Origin: Streptacidiphilus sp. PB12-B1b
GTDB taxonomy: Bacteria > Actinomycetota > Actinomycetes > Streptomycetales > Streptomycetaceae
DNA length: 64,000 bases
Reading direction: 5' to 3'
Assembly (NCBI RefSeq): GCF_014084125.1
Contig: NZ_CP048405.1
Coordinates: 5,518,001-5,582,000, forward strand
Below the pieces are notes generated by a model. It saw nothing but the letters and a program-made list of their open reading frames with translations. It was not told where the DNA came from and ran no database searches. This document shows, in pieces, positions 34,269 through 43,348 of this stretch (position 1 is its first letter; the number at the start of each line of letters is the position of its first letter). The position numbers were made by a program, and so were the translations under genes.

Positions 34269-36067
34269 AGCTCCGCCCGGACGCGCACTGCGCACCGGTG
34301 CCGCAAGGGATCCACTGGAGCCGGGGGGACCGCACGTTCGTGCTGTCCGGTCCGCCCACGCTGTTCACCGTCGTCGACGACCAGTTCGGCGCCCTGCTCG
34401 ACGGCACGAGCGTGGACGAGATGGTGGCGGCGACCGGGGACGAGCGGTCCCGGCCGGTCCTGAAGCACATCGTGCGCGCGCTGCTGGCCCAGGACGTGCT
34501 GATCGACCTGGACGCGGCGGGCCCGCTGCCGGACCGGCGCAGCGCCGAGGAGCACGCCGCGCTGCTGTGCTACCTGGAGGCCAACTGCGCTGAGCCCTAC
34601 CGGGCGTTCGCCGCGGTGCGCGCCGCCCGGGTGGCGGTCGTCGGCGGCGGGCCCGGGGCCGACGCGGTGCGCCGCGGGCTGGCCGCCAACGGCGCCGGGG
34701 AGATCGCCGGGCTCGACCGCTCCGCGCTGCCGGAAAGCGCCGCCCACGCGACCGTGGTGGTGCTGATCGACGACTGCGATCGCCCGCTCGACCTGCTCGC
34801 CACCGTCGCGCTGCTGGCGCCGGGCACCCCCGTGCTGCCGGTGGCCGCCGGGCCCGCCGTCGCGCTGGTCGGGCCGGTCTGCACCGACCCGGCCGAGGTG
34901 CGGGCGTTCCTGACCGTGAGGGCCCGGGCCACCGACTGGCAGCTGACCGGGGTGGACTCCGCGGCCCCGCGCCCGATCAGCGCGGTGCTGGCCGGGTCGC
35001 TGGCCGCCCAGGGCGTGCTGGCCCACGTGGCCGGCACCGCGCGCGGTCCGCGCACCGCCTGGGTGGTGCACGGCCACGCGGTGCAAACCACAGCCGTCCC
35101 GGTGCCGCGGGCCGGGACCGGACCGGTCTGGCGCCCGCTGGAGCCGGCGCGGATCGGCGAGCCCGGGCGCGAATCCGCCTCCGAGGCCGGCGCGGAGCCC
35201 GGCACCGAAGCCATCGCCCCGTCTCCGGCCGAGGAGTCCGCGTTCGACGCCGCGCTCACCGCCCGGTGGACCGGCCTGGCCCGCTGGGGCCCTGACCTGG
35301 ACCTCCCGCAACTACCCCTCAGCCTGGTCACCGCCCAAGTGGTGCCCGGCCCCGGACCGTCCGGCGCCCTCGTCGGCGGGGTCGTCGGTCCGCACGTCCT
35401 GGGATGGGGCCAGAATCGCGCCTCCGCCGGACTGGCGGCCGGGCTGGCCGTGCTGCGCCGCCGCGCCGCCGAGGAGTGGGCCGAGGACCTGGCGCAGGAG
35501 GGGGGCAACCCGAAGCCGGTGCCCGCGGCCGGGCTCACCGAGGTCCACCTCCTGGTGGACGGCCTGCTGCGGCAGGCCGGACAGGAGGCCCTGGCCCGGT
35601 CCGCCGGTGCCCCGCTGGCCTGGGAGGAGGTCGAGGGCATCCCCACCCGGACGCTCTGGGGCCTGCTGAGGGACTTCTTCGACGTCCCCGCCGAGCTGCG
35701 CCGGCACACCGTGACCGGCCTGGACTGGCAACTGGTCAGCGTGGTGGACGAGGTCACCGGCGATGTCCTGGCCACGCAGTGGGGCCCGGACCAGGCCTCC
35801 GCCGCCTACGCGGCCCTGTTCGCCGCCACCGCGCGTGCCCAGTTCCAGGCGTCCGTGCGGACCGCACCGCAGGCGCCCGTCCTGCCGCCGGACCCGGTCG
35901 GAACGTGGTCGCTGGAGACCGCCCCGCAGGCCGAGGTGGACGACTGCCTGCGCCAACTGCTGGCGCGTGCCCGGGGCCTGGGGCTGCAGCCGCGCGCGCG
36001 GCGGCTGCTCCGCGACGCGACCGCGGGCGAGCTGGCGCTGCCGTGCGGCTGGGTGGCGCCGGCATGA
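34259..36067 (+). CDS. E1-like partner / leader-binding protein (ocin-ThiF type)
   Basis: A 602-residue protein. Residues 1-90 (RPDAHCAPVPQGIHWSRGD, LSGPPTLFTVVDDQFGALLD) fit a winged-helix precursor-recognition element, and residues about 115-260 resemble a degenerate ThiF/E1 Rossmann domain (RVAVVGGGPGADAVRRGLAA, VVVLIDD) lacking a zinc-binding Cys4 set. The C-terminal third is also found in thiopeptide F-proteins. It should bind the leader peptide and present the core to the YcaO cyclodehydratase. ATG 34259 overlaps the LanB gene, and its stop overlaps the YcaO start, so the three are translationally coupled. Confidence 0.8.
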   Translation: MRVKLRPDAHCAPVPQGIHWSRGDRTFVLSGPPTLFTVVDDQFGALLDGTSVDEMVAATGDERSRPVLKHIVRALLAQDVLIDLDAAGPLPDRRSAEEHAALLCYLEANCAEPYRAFAAVRAARVAVVGGGPGADAVRRGLAANGAGEIAGLDRSALPESAAHATVVVLIDDCDRPLDLLATVALLAPGTPVLPVAAGPAVALVGPVCTDPAEVRAFLTVRARATDWQLTGVDSAAPRPISAVLAGSLAAQGVLAHVAGTARGPRTAWVVHGHAVQTTAVPVPRAGTGPVWRPLEPARIGEPGRESASEAGAEPGTEAIAPSPAEESAFDAALTARWTGLARWGPDLDLPQLPLSLVTAQVVPGPGPSGALVGGVVGPHVLGWGQNRASAGLAAGLAVLRRRAAEEWAEDLAQEGGNPKPVPAAGLTEVHLLVDGLLRQAGQEALARSAGAPLAWEEVEGIPTRTLWGLLRDFFDVPAELRRHTVTGLDWQLVSVVDEVTGDVLATQWGPDQASAAYAALFAATARAQFQASVRTAPQAPVLPPDPVGTWSLETAPQAEVDDCLRQLLARARGLGLQPRARRLLRDATAGELALPCGWVAPA

Positions 36068-38040
36068 GCGCACGGATCACGAGCCCGCAGACCACCAGCG
36101 CACCGGTCACCGACGCACGGATCCTGCCGGGGCCCGGCGCGCCGGCCGACCTGCTGGCACTCCCCTGGCACGAGCTGACGGACACACTCGGCCCGCTGCT
36201 GATCGCGGTCTGCGCGGGCTACGACGCCGCGTGGGAGAGCCGGGCACTGGCGCTGGCCCGTGAGCAGGGCCGCCCGCTGCTGTCGGTGCGGGCGACCCCG
36301 GCCGAGGTCCTGCTCGGGCCGCTCTGGACCCCCGACGGCGGGTCGGCCTGCGCCGGCTGCGCGCAGGTCCGCGACGCCGACCGCGACGCGCCGGGCAACG
36401 CCGCCGACCCGGCCACCGCCCCGGCGGCGCCACCGGCACCGCGACGGCGGGCCGCAGGCGCGCCGGTCCTCGCGCCCGCCCTGGGGCAGCTCCTGGCCGA
36501 ACTGCTCCGGGACGCCCGGCCCCTGCTCGCACCGGGCGACCTGCTCGCGCTCACCCGCGAAGGCCTGCTGCGCCGGCACCGGGTGGCGCCCAGCCACCGC
36601 TGCCCCGCGTGCGCGGACGATCCGGGCCCGCGGGTCGCCAGGCCCTCGGACCCGCCCCCACCGCGTCCGCTGCTCCCCCGGCCCACGTCCGCCGCGCTGC
36701 CCGACCGCGGCGAGCCGCCGTTCGGCCTGGACCCCGAGCGGATGCGCGCGGCATTGACCGACGCCCGGTTCGGGCCGGTGCTCGGGACTCAGCGGCTGCG
36801 GCTGGTCGCCATGGCGATGACCGAGACCCGCCTGCTCGGAGCCACGTTCGCGGGCTACGGCCGCGGCTCGACCTTCCGGCACGCCGAGCCCGTGGGCTGC
36901 CTGGAGGCGTACGAGCGCAGCGGCGGCTATCCGCACGTCGCCCCACTCGTGCGCGGCGCCACGGCCCGCGAGCTGGGCGAGCAGGCGATCGGGCTCGCCG
37001 GGCTGGGCCACCACACCGCGCGGCAGCTGGAGGCGCCGCTGAGCAGCCTGCGGCCGGTGGACGAGGACACCCCGATGGACTGGGTCTGGGGCCACCCGCT
37101 GGACGGCGGCCCGCCGCTGCTCGTCCCGGCCGAGGTGGGCTTCTACCAGTACAGCTACCCGGCCCTCTCCGACGCACCGGAACACGTGGGGCGCACGCGC
37201 CACTTCCACGACTCCTCCAGCGGCTGCGCGCTCGGCGGAAGCTACGAGGAGGCCGCTCTGCACTCGCTGCTGGAGCTGGCCGAGCGCGACGCCTTCCTGC
37301 TTTCCTGGCACCGCCGCCGGCCGCTGCCGCGGATCGCGCCGCAGGAGATCACCGACCGCGAGTGTCGGCTGCTGATCCGGCAGATCGAGGACCGGGGCTA
37401 CCAGGTACACCTGCTGGTCGCCACCGCCGACCTGGCGATCCCGGTGATCTGGGTGCTGGCGCTGCGGGAGGACGGCCGGGTGCCGGCCACCCTCAGCTCC
37501 GCCGGCTCCGGTGCGGACCCGGTGGCCGCCGCCCGGGCGGGCCTGTGGGAGCTGTCCCAGATGGTCAGCGCCGGAGCGGACTGGGACGTCGAGGCGACCC
37601 GGCCGCTCGCCGCCGACCCCTGGCTCGTCGCCCAGATGTCCGACCACCACAAGCGCTACGCCTACCCCGAACTACTGCCCCGGATGCGCGAGTTGCTGGG
37701 CGGACCGGTGGTCAGCCCGGCGCAGGCCTTTCCCGGCTGGCCGGACGAGTTCTCCAGCGCCGCCCGCGGGGACGTCACCGGGGCACTGCGCTTCGTCGCG
37801 GCGCTGTTCCGGCGGGCGGGCCTGGAACGCATCGTGGTGGTCGACCAGTCCACGCCCGAGCACACCGCCGCCGGGCTGTCCGTCGTCAAGGCGGTGGTTC
37901 CAGGCATCCTGCCGATGTGCTTCGGACAGGCACAGCAGCGGCTCGCCGGGCTCCCCCGGCTGGCCTCCGCGATCGCGGAGGCCACCGGCACGCTGCCGCG
38001 CGAGGAAGACTTCCCCTTCGATCCCCACCCCTTCCCCTGA
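36064..38040 (+). CDS. YcaO cyclodehydratase
   Basis: A 658-residue protein. The N-terminal ~190 residues look like a trimmed E1-type domain carrying a zinc-type Cys4 set, C96/C99 (CAGC) and C180/C183 (CPAC). The YcaO domain follows: EPVGCLEAYERSGG and SYEEAALHSLLELAERDAFL carry the ATP/Mg-binding glutamates, and VVVDQSTPEHTAAGLSVVKA is a late conserved block. It ends in a Pro-x-Pro-x-Pro tail (FPFDPHPFP), the C-terminal motif needed by azoline-forming YcaO enzymes. It converts Cys/Ser residues of the precursor to thiazolines/oxazolines using ATP. A 13-base gap separates it from the dehydrogenase. Confidence 0.9.
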   Translation: MSARITSPQTTSAPVTDARILPGPGAPADLLALPWHELTDTLGPLLIAVCAGYDAAWESRALALAREQGRPLLSVRATPAEVLLGPLWTPDGGSACAGCAQVRDADRDAPGNAADPATAPAAPPAPRRRAAGAPVLAPALGQLLAELLRDARPLLAPGDLLALTREGLLRRHRVAPSHRCPACADDPGPRVARPSDPPPPRPLLPRPTSAALPDRGEPPFGLDPERMRAALTDARFGPVLGTQRLRLVAMAMTETRLLGATFAGYGRGSTFRHAEPVGCLEAYERSGGYPHVAPLVRGATARELGEQAIGLAGLGHHTARQLEAPLSSLRPVDEDTPMDWVWGHPLDGGPPLLVPAEVGFYQYSYPALSDAPEHVGRTRHFHDSSSGCALGGSYEEAALHSLLELAERDAFLLSWHRRRPLPRIAPQEITDRECRLLIRQIEDRGYQVHLLVATADLAIPVIWVLALREDGRVPATLSSAGSGADPVAAARAGLWELSQMVSAGADWDVEATRPLAADPWLVAQMSDHHKRYAYPELLPRMRELLGGPVVSPAQAFPGWPDEFSSAARGDVTGALRFVAALFRRAGLERIVVVDQSTPEHTAAGLSVVKAVVPGILPMCFGQAQQRLAGLPRLASAIAEATGTLPREEDFPFDPHPFP

Positions 38041-38053
38041 GACGGCGCCGCCC

Positions 38054-39682
38054 ATGACGACCACCACCGACGTCCGGCTCTTCGCCTACCGTCAGGGCCC
38101 GTTGCGGACCGGCCTGGCCGAGCTGCCCCTGGGGAGCGACACCGAACCCACCACCTCGACCCTGCCACCGGCCCGGGCCCGCGGCACCCGTGGGCGTCCG
38201 CTGCCGGCCGGCACCCATCGGCTGCTGGCCGACGCACCGTACCCGCAGCCGCTGCCGGCCGACGCCCTCGCCGCGCTGGGCCCCGGGGACCTGGCGGGCC
38301 ACCTGCTGGTCTGCGCCCTCGGCCTGCAACGACGCGAGCCCTCGCACCAGTTCAACGACCACCGGGTGACCGCCTCGGTACGCAGCCAGTTCCCCGTGCA
38401 CGCCTTCGTACTGGCGCCCGACGGATCCCGCGCCTACCTGGACGTCTACCGGCACGCGCTGGTCGACCTGGTGGACGACGCGGACGTCTCGGACGACGTG
38501 GACGACTCGGACAGCGGGGGCGTCGAGGGCGACCTCGCGGAGCTGCTCCCCGCCCCGGGCGACCTCACCGTGGTGCTGGCCGCGCGCTTCACCGACCTGC
38601 CGGTCACCTACGGGCGCCTGCGCTGCACGCTGAGCCTGCTGGAGCTGGGCATCAATCTGCGTGCCCTGCACACCGCCGCCGACCTGCTGGGCGTCCCGGT
38701 CCGGCTGCGCTCGGACGCCGCGCTCACCCGTGCGGCCGCCCGGCTGCTGGAGAACAGCGGTCCCGGGGCCTGGTCCCCGCCGCTGGTGGTCACCCTCGAA
38801 GGCGCCGGCCCGCTGCCGTCCAGCCGCCGACTGCCGGGCACGGACGGGTCCGGGGATGTGGAGCGGCACGCGTGGGAACGCGGGCTGCTGCGCGACCAGT
38901 CCGGCCAGGAGTCGCTCCGGGAGGCGGACGCGGTGACCGCCCCGCTGGCCGCGCTCTCGTGCGGCACGGGCGAACCGGTGCGCAGCGTACCGGACCTGGC
39001 GCAGCGTGAACCGGCGGAGCACCGCCCTGCGGGGCGTGAGTCGGCGGACCCGGATGCCGGCCCCGCGCGGCCCGACTGGGCTCAGACCCTGTGGAACCGG
39101 TCCGCTGGGCGGACCCGGGCCGGCCTGCCGGGGTTCTCCGCCCGACCCGCCGTGCTCGGTGCGGCGTTCCTGCGCGACACGCTCGCCTGGCTCGAGGTGC
39201 CGGCGCCGGGCCCGCTGCTCCCCGAGGTGGGTCGCCGAGTGCGGACCCGCGTCGTGCTGCAGCGGACCGCCGGTCTCCCCACCGGCCGCTACGCGGTGAC
39301 ACGCGGACACGTGGAGTGCGAGCAGCAGGACCCCGATCTGATGCGGCGGTTCGCGGACGCCTTCGGCTACCCGCTGACGCCCGCCATCGACTGCGGGCTG
39401 CGCCACGCGAACGCCGTGTGGGTCTTCGCCGCCGACCTCGACGGGATCCTGGGGGAGTTCGGGCCGGCCGGCTGGTCGCTGCTCCAGCTGTGGTGCGGCT
39501 GGGCCACCCACGGGCTGACCACCGCCGCCGCAGCGCACGGGCTGTTCGCCCGCCCGGCCCGCTCCTTCGGCGAGTTCTGGCTGCAGCGGACGCTGGAGCT
39601 GCCCCGCTCGACGTTCCCGGTCTTCACCCTCATCTGCGGCCGCTCCCGGTTCAGCGAGCCAGTCCTCGACATGAGGGTCTGA
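38054..39682 (+). CDS. Azoline dehydrogenase (SagB-type nitroreductase fold)
   Basis: A 542-residue protein with two halves joined by an acidic linker (VDDADVSDDVDDSDSGGVEG). The nitroreductase-like signature is best seen in the second half (LPTGRYAVTRGHVECEQQ, GLRHANAVWVFAADLDGI, GPAGWSLLQLWCGWATHGLT). Homologues are FMN-dependent enzymes that oxidise azolines to thiazoles/oxazoles in microcin, goadsporin and thiopeptide pathways. It ends the visible cluster. I looked for a fused SpaB_C elimination domain, as occurs in the lactazole dehydrogenase, and did not see one. Confidence 0.78.
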   Translation: MTTTTDVRLFAYRQGPLRTGLAELPLGSDTEPTTSTLPPARARGTRGRPLPAGTHRLLADAPYPQPLPADALAALGPGDLAGHLLVCALGLQRREPSHQFNDHRVTASVRSQFPVHAFVLAPDGSRAYLDVYRHALVDLVDDADVSDDVDDSDSGGVEGDLAELLPAPGDLTVVLAARFTDLPVTYGRLRCTLSLLELGINLRALHTAADLLGVPVRLRSDAALTRAAARLLENSGPGAWSPPLVVTLEGAGPLPSSRRLPGTDGSGDVERHAWERGLLRDQSGQESLREADAVTAPLAALSCGTGEPVRSVPDLAQREPAEHRPAGRESADPDAGPARPDWAQTLWNRSAGRTRAGLPGFSARPAVLGAAFLRDTLAWLEVPAPGPLLPEVGRRVRTRVVLQRTAGLPTGRYAVTRGHVECEQQDPDLMRRFADAFGYPLTPAIDCGLRHANAVWVFAADLDGILGEFGPAGWSLLQLWCGWATHGLTTAAAAHGLFARPARSFGEFWLQRTLELPRSTFPVFTLICGRSRFSEPVLDMRV

Positions 39683-39845
39683 CGCAGCCCTTGCCGAACA
39701 CCTCGTCCATGCAGGTGGGGTGGCCCTTCGACGTCAAGTGCGGATGCTCGACCAGGCGCCGCCGCGCGGCGGCGGCGAGCGCGGCATGATGACCGGTCGT
39801 GCTGCTGGAACCGGGGCCCCGGGCAGGACGCACGCGCTCGCACCG

Positions 39846-40170
39846 CTGCGGCTGCTCCCGGTGAGCGCCCGCGAGAAGGACATCGAGATCCTGGCCCTGC
39901 GCCACCTTGATCACCGTCCTGGAAAGACAGCTGAACGGACAGCTGCTCCGATCCCAGGCCGACGCCCGCGCCCTTATGGCGTCGCTGCTCCAGAGCCTGC
40001 CCCGGAAGGCCCTGCGCCGGACCCGACTGCCGGTGCGACCAGGCACCGTCCCGCGCTGACACCGAGACACGGCCGCCCGCCGGCACCCCGCCAAGTCCAG
40101 GCCAAAGCGGGGAGGCCGCCCCGCACCGTGCACCCGATCCGAACTCTGGTACTGCGCCTGGAAGGCCGCC
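39846..40170 (+). pseudogene. IS3/IS481-type integrase relic, N-terminal part
   Basis: Pieces in two frames reconstruct the start of an actinomycete integrase/transposase: LPVSAREKDIEILALRH, then ITVLERQLNGQLLRSQADAR and SLLQSLPRKALRRTRL, then back to the first frame with RQVQAKAGRPPRTVHPIRTL. Typical intact relatives read DIEILALRHQITVLERQL in one frame. At least two frameshifts and loss of the catalytic domain make it inactive. A further piece of the same kind of protein lies at 40577-40648. Confidence 0.65.
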
Positions 40171-40221
40171 GCCGGGCCTTCGACATCGCCTTCGACGGCC
40201 GACTCTCCATCGGCCGCCGCT

Positions 40222-40533
40222 AACCCACACCACCCGAGTCACACCGCCGGCCGTACAGACCTGCCAGTAGTTGCCGGCGGTGGTGGCCAAGTTGGTACGG
40301 GCTGCCGGTGCGGCGGCGCAGTTGTCGGTCGCGGTCCACGCGGCGACAAGGCGGTCGAGGGTGTCGTAGGAGGAGCACTGCTGGTCGGTGACGGTGGTTC
40401 CGGCCTCGGACTGCTGGTCGGTGTCCGAGGTCAGGTTCCCGGCGGCGTCGTAGGTGTAGCTGGTGTTGTCGACGGCGGGGCCCGGGGCCTGGGTGCGGGA
40501 GATCAGGGAGTTGGTCAGGCGGCGGGTCTGTAC
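40222..40533 (-). pseudogene. RHS/YD-repeat protein relic
   Basis: About 104 codons on the minus strand read SYTYDAAGNLTSDTDQQSE and SSYDTLDRLVAAWTATDNC, the YD-repeat signature of RHS/teneurin-like toxin proteins. No start, no delivery domains and no C-terminal toxin remain. It lies between two integrase pieces on the opposite strand, so it was probably carried in or trapped by transposition. Confidence 0.65.
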
Positions 40534-40576
40534 AGCCTGTCCGGCGTGGAAACTCAAACTCGGGGCTGACCTGCCA

Positions 40577-40648
40577 CGTTTCACCGCCCACCCCACCGCG
40601 CAATGGGTCACCACCCAGGCCGCCGGGAACCTCGCCATGGACTGCGCC
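40577..40648 (+). pseudogene. Integrase core-domain relic
   Basis: A short reading frame, RFTAHPTAQWVTTQAAGNLA-M-D, matches the conserved stretch of the integrase catalytic core (HPT-x-x-W-V-T-x-Q-A-R-N-L) of IS3/IS481-type transposases. It is in the same orientation as the N-terminal relic at 39846, as if the middle was lost and replaced by the RHS fragment. Confidence 0.5.
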
Positions 40649-40675
40649 ACACCAGCTCCAGACCGCTGCGCGTGA

Positions 40676-41476
40676 TCAGGGCCTGACTGCGAACACCATG
40701 CCGATGTCACCGGCCTGCTGCACCGGGTCCTGCTCGGCGCTGACCGTGAAGCCGTGCGTGAGAAAGACCTCGCGGACTGTGTCGCGGTTCTGCTGCCAGC
40801 GCTCCACCTCGACGACGGCCTGGCGCACCAGCGGCCAATGCCGTTCCTCGATGCCGGTGAGCACATCAAGCTCTGCGCCTTCCACATCGACCTTGAGCAG
40901 GTCGATTCGGTCGATGCACTGCTCGTCGAGCACTGACGACAGGGGCCTGACCTTCACCCGGTGCATCTCAAGCCGCCGCATCACCCGCAGCTTGCGGCCG
41001 ACCAGAAGAGCGAGGACGGGAGCGGGTACGCGGCGCAGGACCGGTCCCAAGCCGCCCTGGCGGACCATCTCGACAACGCCGGCGGTTACCCGCCGCCGCT
41101 CGGCCTCGATGTTCCCCTGGTCCCGCAAGGCGGACGAGAAGATCGTGGCGGCCGGAACGTAGCTGAAATCGAGCTCGTCATCACAGGACGCCAGACCGTA
41201 AGGGAGCACGGTCAGACGTCCGTTGAAGAACTCGCGGGCATTGCGTTCGAGCGTCGCGTGGAGTGGGGGCACCGGCTCGAAGGCGTAGATCCGCACATCC
41301 CCGTCCAGCCGCTCATAGACGGCTGCCGAGAACACTCCGATATTGGCGCCCACGTCGAGTACCGTCCCGCCCGGTGGGCACTCGACGCCATGGGTGAAGT
41401 AGCCACCCACCTCCTCGCGCAGGAAGGACGCCTCCCAACGATTGATACTGTGCAGTTCAATCGTTTCCATGGCCAT
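40676..41476 (-). CDS. FkbM-family methyltransferase
   Basis: About 266 residues. GTVLDVGANIGVFSAAVYER is the SAM-binding motif, followed by IYAFEPVPPLHATLERNA, and DRIDLLKVDVEGAELDVLTG is the hallmark FkbM block. FkbM-type enzymes methylate hydroxyls of sugars, polyketides or lipids. The start is uncertain: ATG 41476 and ATG 41470 lack a ribosome site, and TTG 41509 is possible. It sits alone between transposon relics, and an inverted repeat overlaps its 5' region, so it may itself have arrived by transfer. Substrate unknown. Confidence 0.8.
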   Translation of the reverse strand: MAMETIELHSINRWEASFLREEVGGYFTHGVECPPGGTVLDVGANIGVFSAAVYERLDGDVRIYAFEPVPPLHATLERNAREFFNGRLTVLPYGLASCDDELDFSYVPAATIFSSALRDQGNIEAERRRVTAGVVEMVRQGGLGPVLRRVPAPVLALLVGRKLRVMRRLEMHRVKVRPLSSVLDEQCIDRIDLLKVDVEGAELDVLTGIEERHWPLVRQAVVEVERWQQNRDTVREVFLTHGFTVSAEQDPVQQAGDIGMVFAVRP

Positions 41477-41491
41477 GACAAGGAGATATAT

Positions 41492-41519
41492 CAGGGCTGG
41501 GGCCAACAATCCAGCCCTG
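41492..41519. promoter_or_regulatory. Inverted repeat at the FkbM gene start
   Basis: CAGGGCTGG (41492-41500) and CCAGCCCTG (41511-41519) are perfect 9-base inverted repeats around a 10-base spacer. The position fits an operator or a transcript hairpin controlling the FkbM gene; it could equally be an old insertion-sequence end. Confidence 0.4.
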
Positions 41520-41627
41520 GCGTTCCATCCTCTGCACGGATTCTGATCTGGGATTACGTCCTGAGAGGCTCAGGAAGCCATCGCTGCAGGTGGGGTACGC
41601 GCGGCCGTGGCCTGCGACGGTGTGACA

Positions 41628-41935
41628 ATGATCGTTTCGCTGGTGTACCGCGCCGTCGGGAGACTGCTGTCGCTGCCGGAGCTGCTGCTCCGACGGGAGG
41701 CGTCGGTGGAGCCTGAGGTACGGTCCTGCGGCAGGAGAACACTTTGCGGCGCAGAACCAGCGGACCGGTTCTGGTTCTCCGCCCTGTCCGCGCTGCTACC
41801 CCGGCAGCGGTGGTCCGTGCCTTCCCCGTCACCCCGAGCACCCTGCTGACCAGGCGCCGTAAGCCGACCGCCCGCAAGTGGGACTACAGCGTGCGCCGTA
41901 CCCGAGATCCCCGAACAGCTGCCGATGGCTCGCCA
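41628..41935 (+). pseudogene. Second integrase relic
   Basis: The reading starts MIVSLVYRAVGRLLSLPELL and includes ADRFWFSALSALLPRQRWS; after a frameshift near 41820 it continues PVTPSTLLTRRRKPTARKWD-Y. This is the N-terminal region of a common Streptomyces integrase (pattern VFPVTPGTLLAWHRxLxARKWDY). The DNA-binding part is partly readable, and the catalytic core is absent. It differs from the relic at 39846, so two separate insertions decayed here. Confidence 0.65.
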
Positions 41936-41978
41936 AGGCCGTGACCGTGCCCGGACGAGCCATCGAGCGCGCTTTGCC

Positions 41979-42490
41979 TCAGGAATGCCGGCGGGTCGTG
42001 GCCCGGCGACGCAGGAGGACGGCGCCTGCGCTGATGGCGGCGATGCTCGCCAGGGCAGACCCGACCGCGACCTCGGTGGTGTCCAACCCGGAGACGCTGC
42101 TACCGGTCCCGGCCCCAATCCCGCCGATGGGACGGGGCCCTGGGCCGCCAGGGTGCTGGTGGCCAGGTCCGCCCGGGCCGCCGGGGTGATGGTGGTGGTG
42201 ATGGTGTTGTCCACCAGTACCGCCGGTGGTGCCTGCGGTGGCACCGCCGGTCGCGCCACCCGTAGTCCCGGCGGCGGTGCCGCCGGTGGTGCCGCCGCTT
42301 GTGCAGGTGGACGGGGTGATGTTGTCGGCGTCCAAGGTGACTGACCCGTTCTGGGCCAGGGCGCGGCCGTTGATGGCCACTCCGGTGGTCACCGAGCTGG
42401 ACGTCAGGGCCAGGACGGTGCCGATGAATGTCGAGTGGGTTCCGAGTGTGGCCAAACATCCGACCCTGCCAGAAGACGTGCAGGGCTGGG
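41979..42490 (-). pseudogene. Ice-binding-like (DUF3494) surface protein, C-terminal relic
   Basis: The minus-strand frame reads TLGTHSTFIGTVLALTSSSV and INGRALAQNGSVTLDADNI, the end of a DUF3494 ice-binding-like beta-solenoid. It is followed by a Thr/Gly-rich linker, seven consecutive histidines, a Pro/Gly linker, a membrane helix (VAVGSALASIAAISAGAVLL) and an Arg-rich end, an LPxTG-less membrane anchor layout. Upstream the frame shifts (HVFWQ in another frame near 42470) and the rest of the domain is missing. An intact version would be a cell-surface protein. Confidence 0.6.
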
Positions 42491-42592
42491 CGCCTCGTGC
42501 TCGGAGGTGCGCTGTGGATGGCGCTGTGGGAGTTCGCCCGGTACGGATCCGGGGCCTCGGTCCGCAGCAAGTCCCGGGTTCGGGTGTCACCG

Positions 42593-42889
42593 ATTAATGC
42601 TCTCAAGGAGGCATGGGCCCGATCGCTTTCGTTCGTCCTCGTCGTGTTTCCCACCGCCATGCAACTGGTCGGACCGGCCCGGTACTGCTTCTACACGTTC
42701 TTTCTTACCCTGGTGGCCCTCGAACTCGGGGCTGTGGAGCGGCCCTCCGGGTGGCAGGCGGCCCTGGTCCGGGCCGGTCTGACGTGCGTCGGCACGGGCG
42801 TCGCCGTGGCGAGCGGATTCCTCTTCGAGCGCGTCAGGGGTCAAGCGCACTGCCCCATCGAAGCAGGGAACGACGATCACGCCGACTGA
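42593..42889 (+). pseudogene. FUSC-family transporter relic
   Basis: About 95 codons read FVLVVFPTAMQLVGPARYCF, FFLTLVALELGAVERPSGWQ and GTGVAVASGFLFERV, which resembles the C-terminal membrane part of FUSC/aromatic acid exporter-like proteins. There is no plausible start or cytoplasmic domain. From 42890 to 43348 I see no intact gene, only a short minus-strand fragment ending VSDLVERLQAP near 42925 that I cannot assign, and the upstream region of the helicase-like gene. Confidence 0.45.
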
Positions 42890-43348
42890 CCCCACGCCTG
42901 CCCGGCTCGCGCAGCTGATCCGTGGTCACGGGGCTTGGAGGCGCTCCACCAGGTCAGAGACACGACCTTCGCCGAAGGGTCCGCACTCCAGGTGCAGCAC
43001 CCGCCCTGCACGAGTACCACCATGCGGTCCGAGAACAAGCGCCAAGGCACCGGCGGGCAAAAGCGTGGAACTGCCTTGGGGCGGCTGGGGGGGGCGTCAC
43101 GTACGTGAGGCAGCAGTGCCGGCTGCGGCTGTCCGGAACTCCTGGTGAGCTTCGTTACACCTCGTATACAATCTGTGACACACCTGGTTCGCGCCTTCAG
43201 CCGTATCTGATCCTGCGTCATTTCGTAGACACCAGAATGCTTCTGTGTATCAGCCGGGTGGTCGCAGAGAGCGTGGGCCTTCCACGCGTAGGCTTCTGGC
43301 TCGGTGACTTCTCTGAACCGAATCCGCCCCGGGAAAAGGAGAGTTGAG

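Noticed and set aside
42925-43081. Possible ABC-type ATPase fragment on the minus strand (SDRMVVLVQG, then VSDLVERLQAP)
   Set aside because: Two short pieces in different frames without Walker motifs; too little to name a family.
43140-43348. Rifamycin-associated element upstream of the HelD-like gene
   Set aside because: I found no long GC inverted repeat of that kind before the gene, so drug-induced regulation is not supported.
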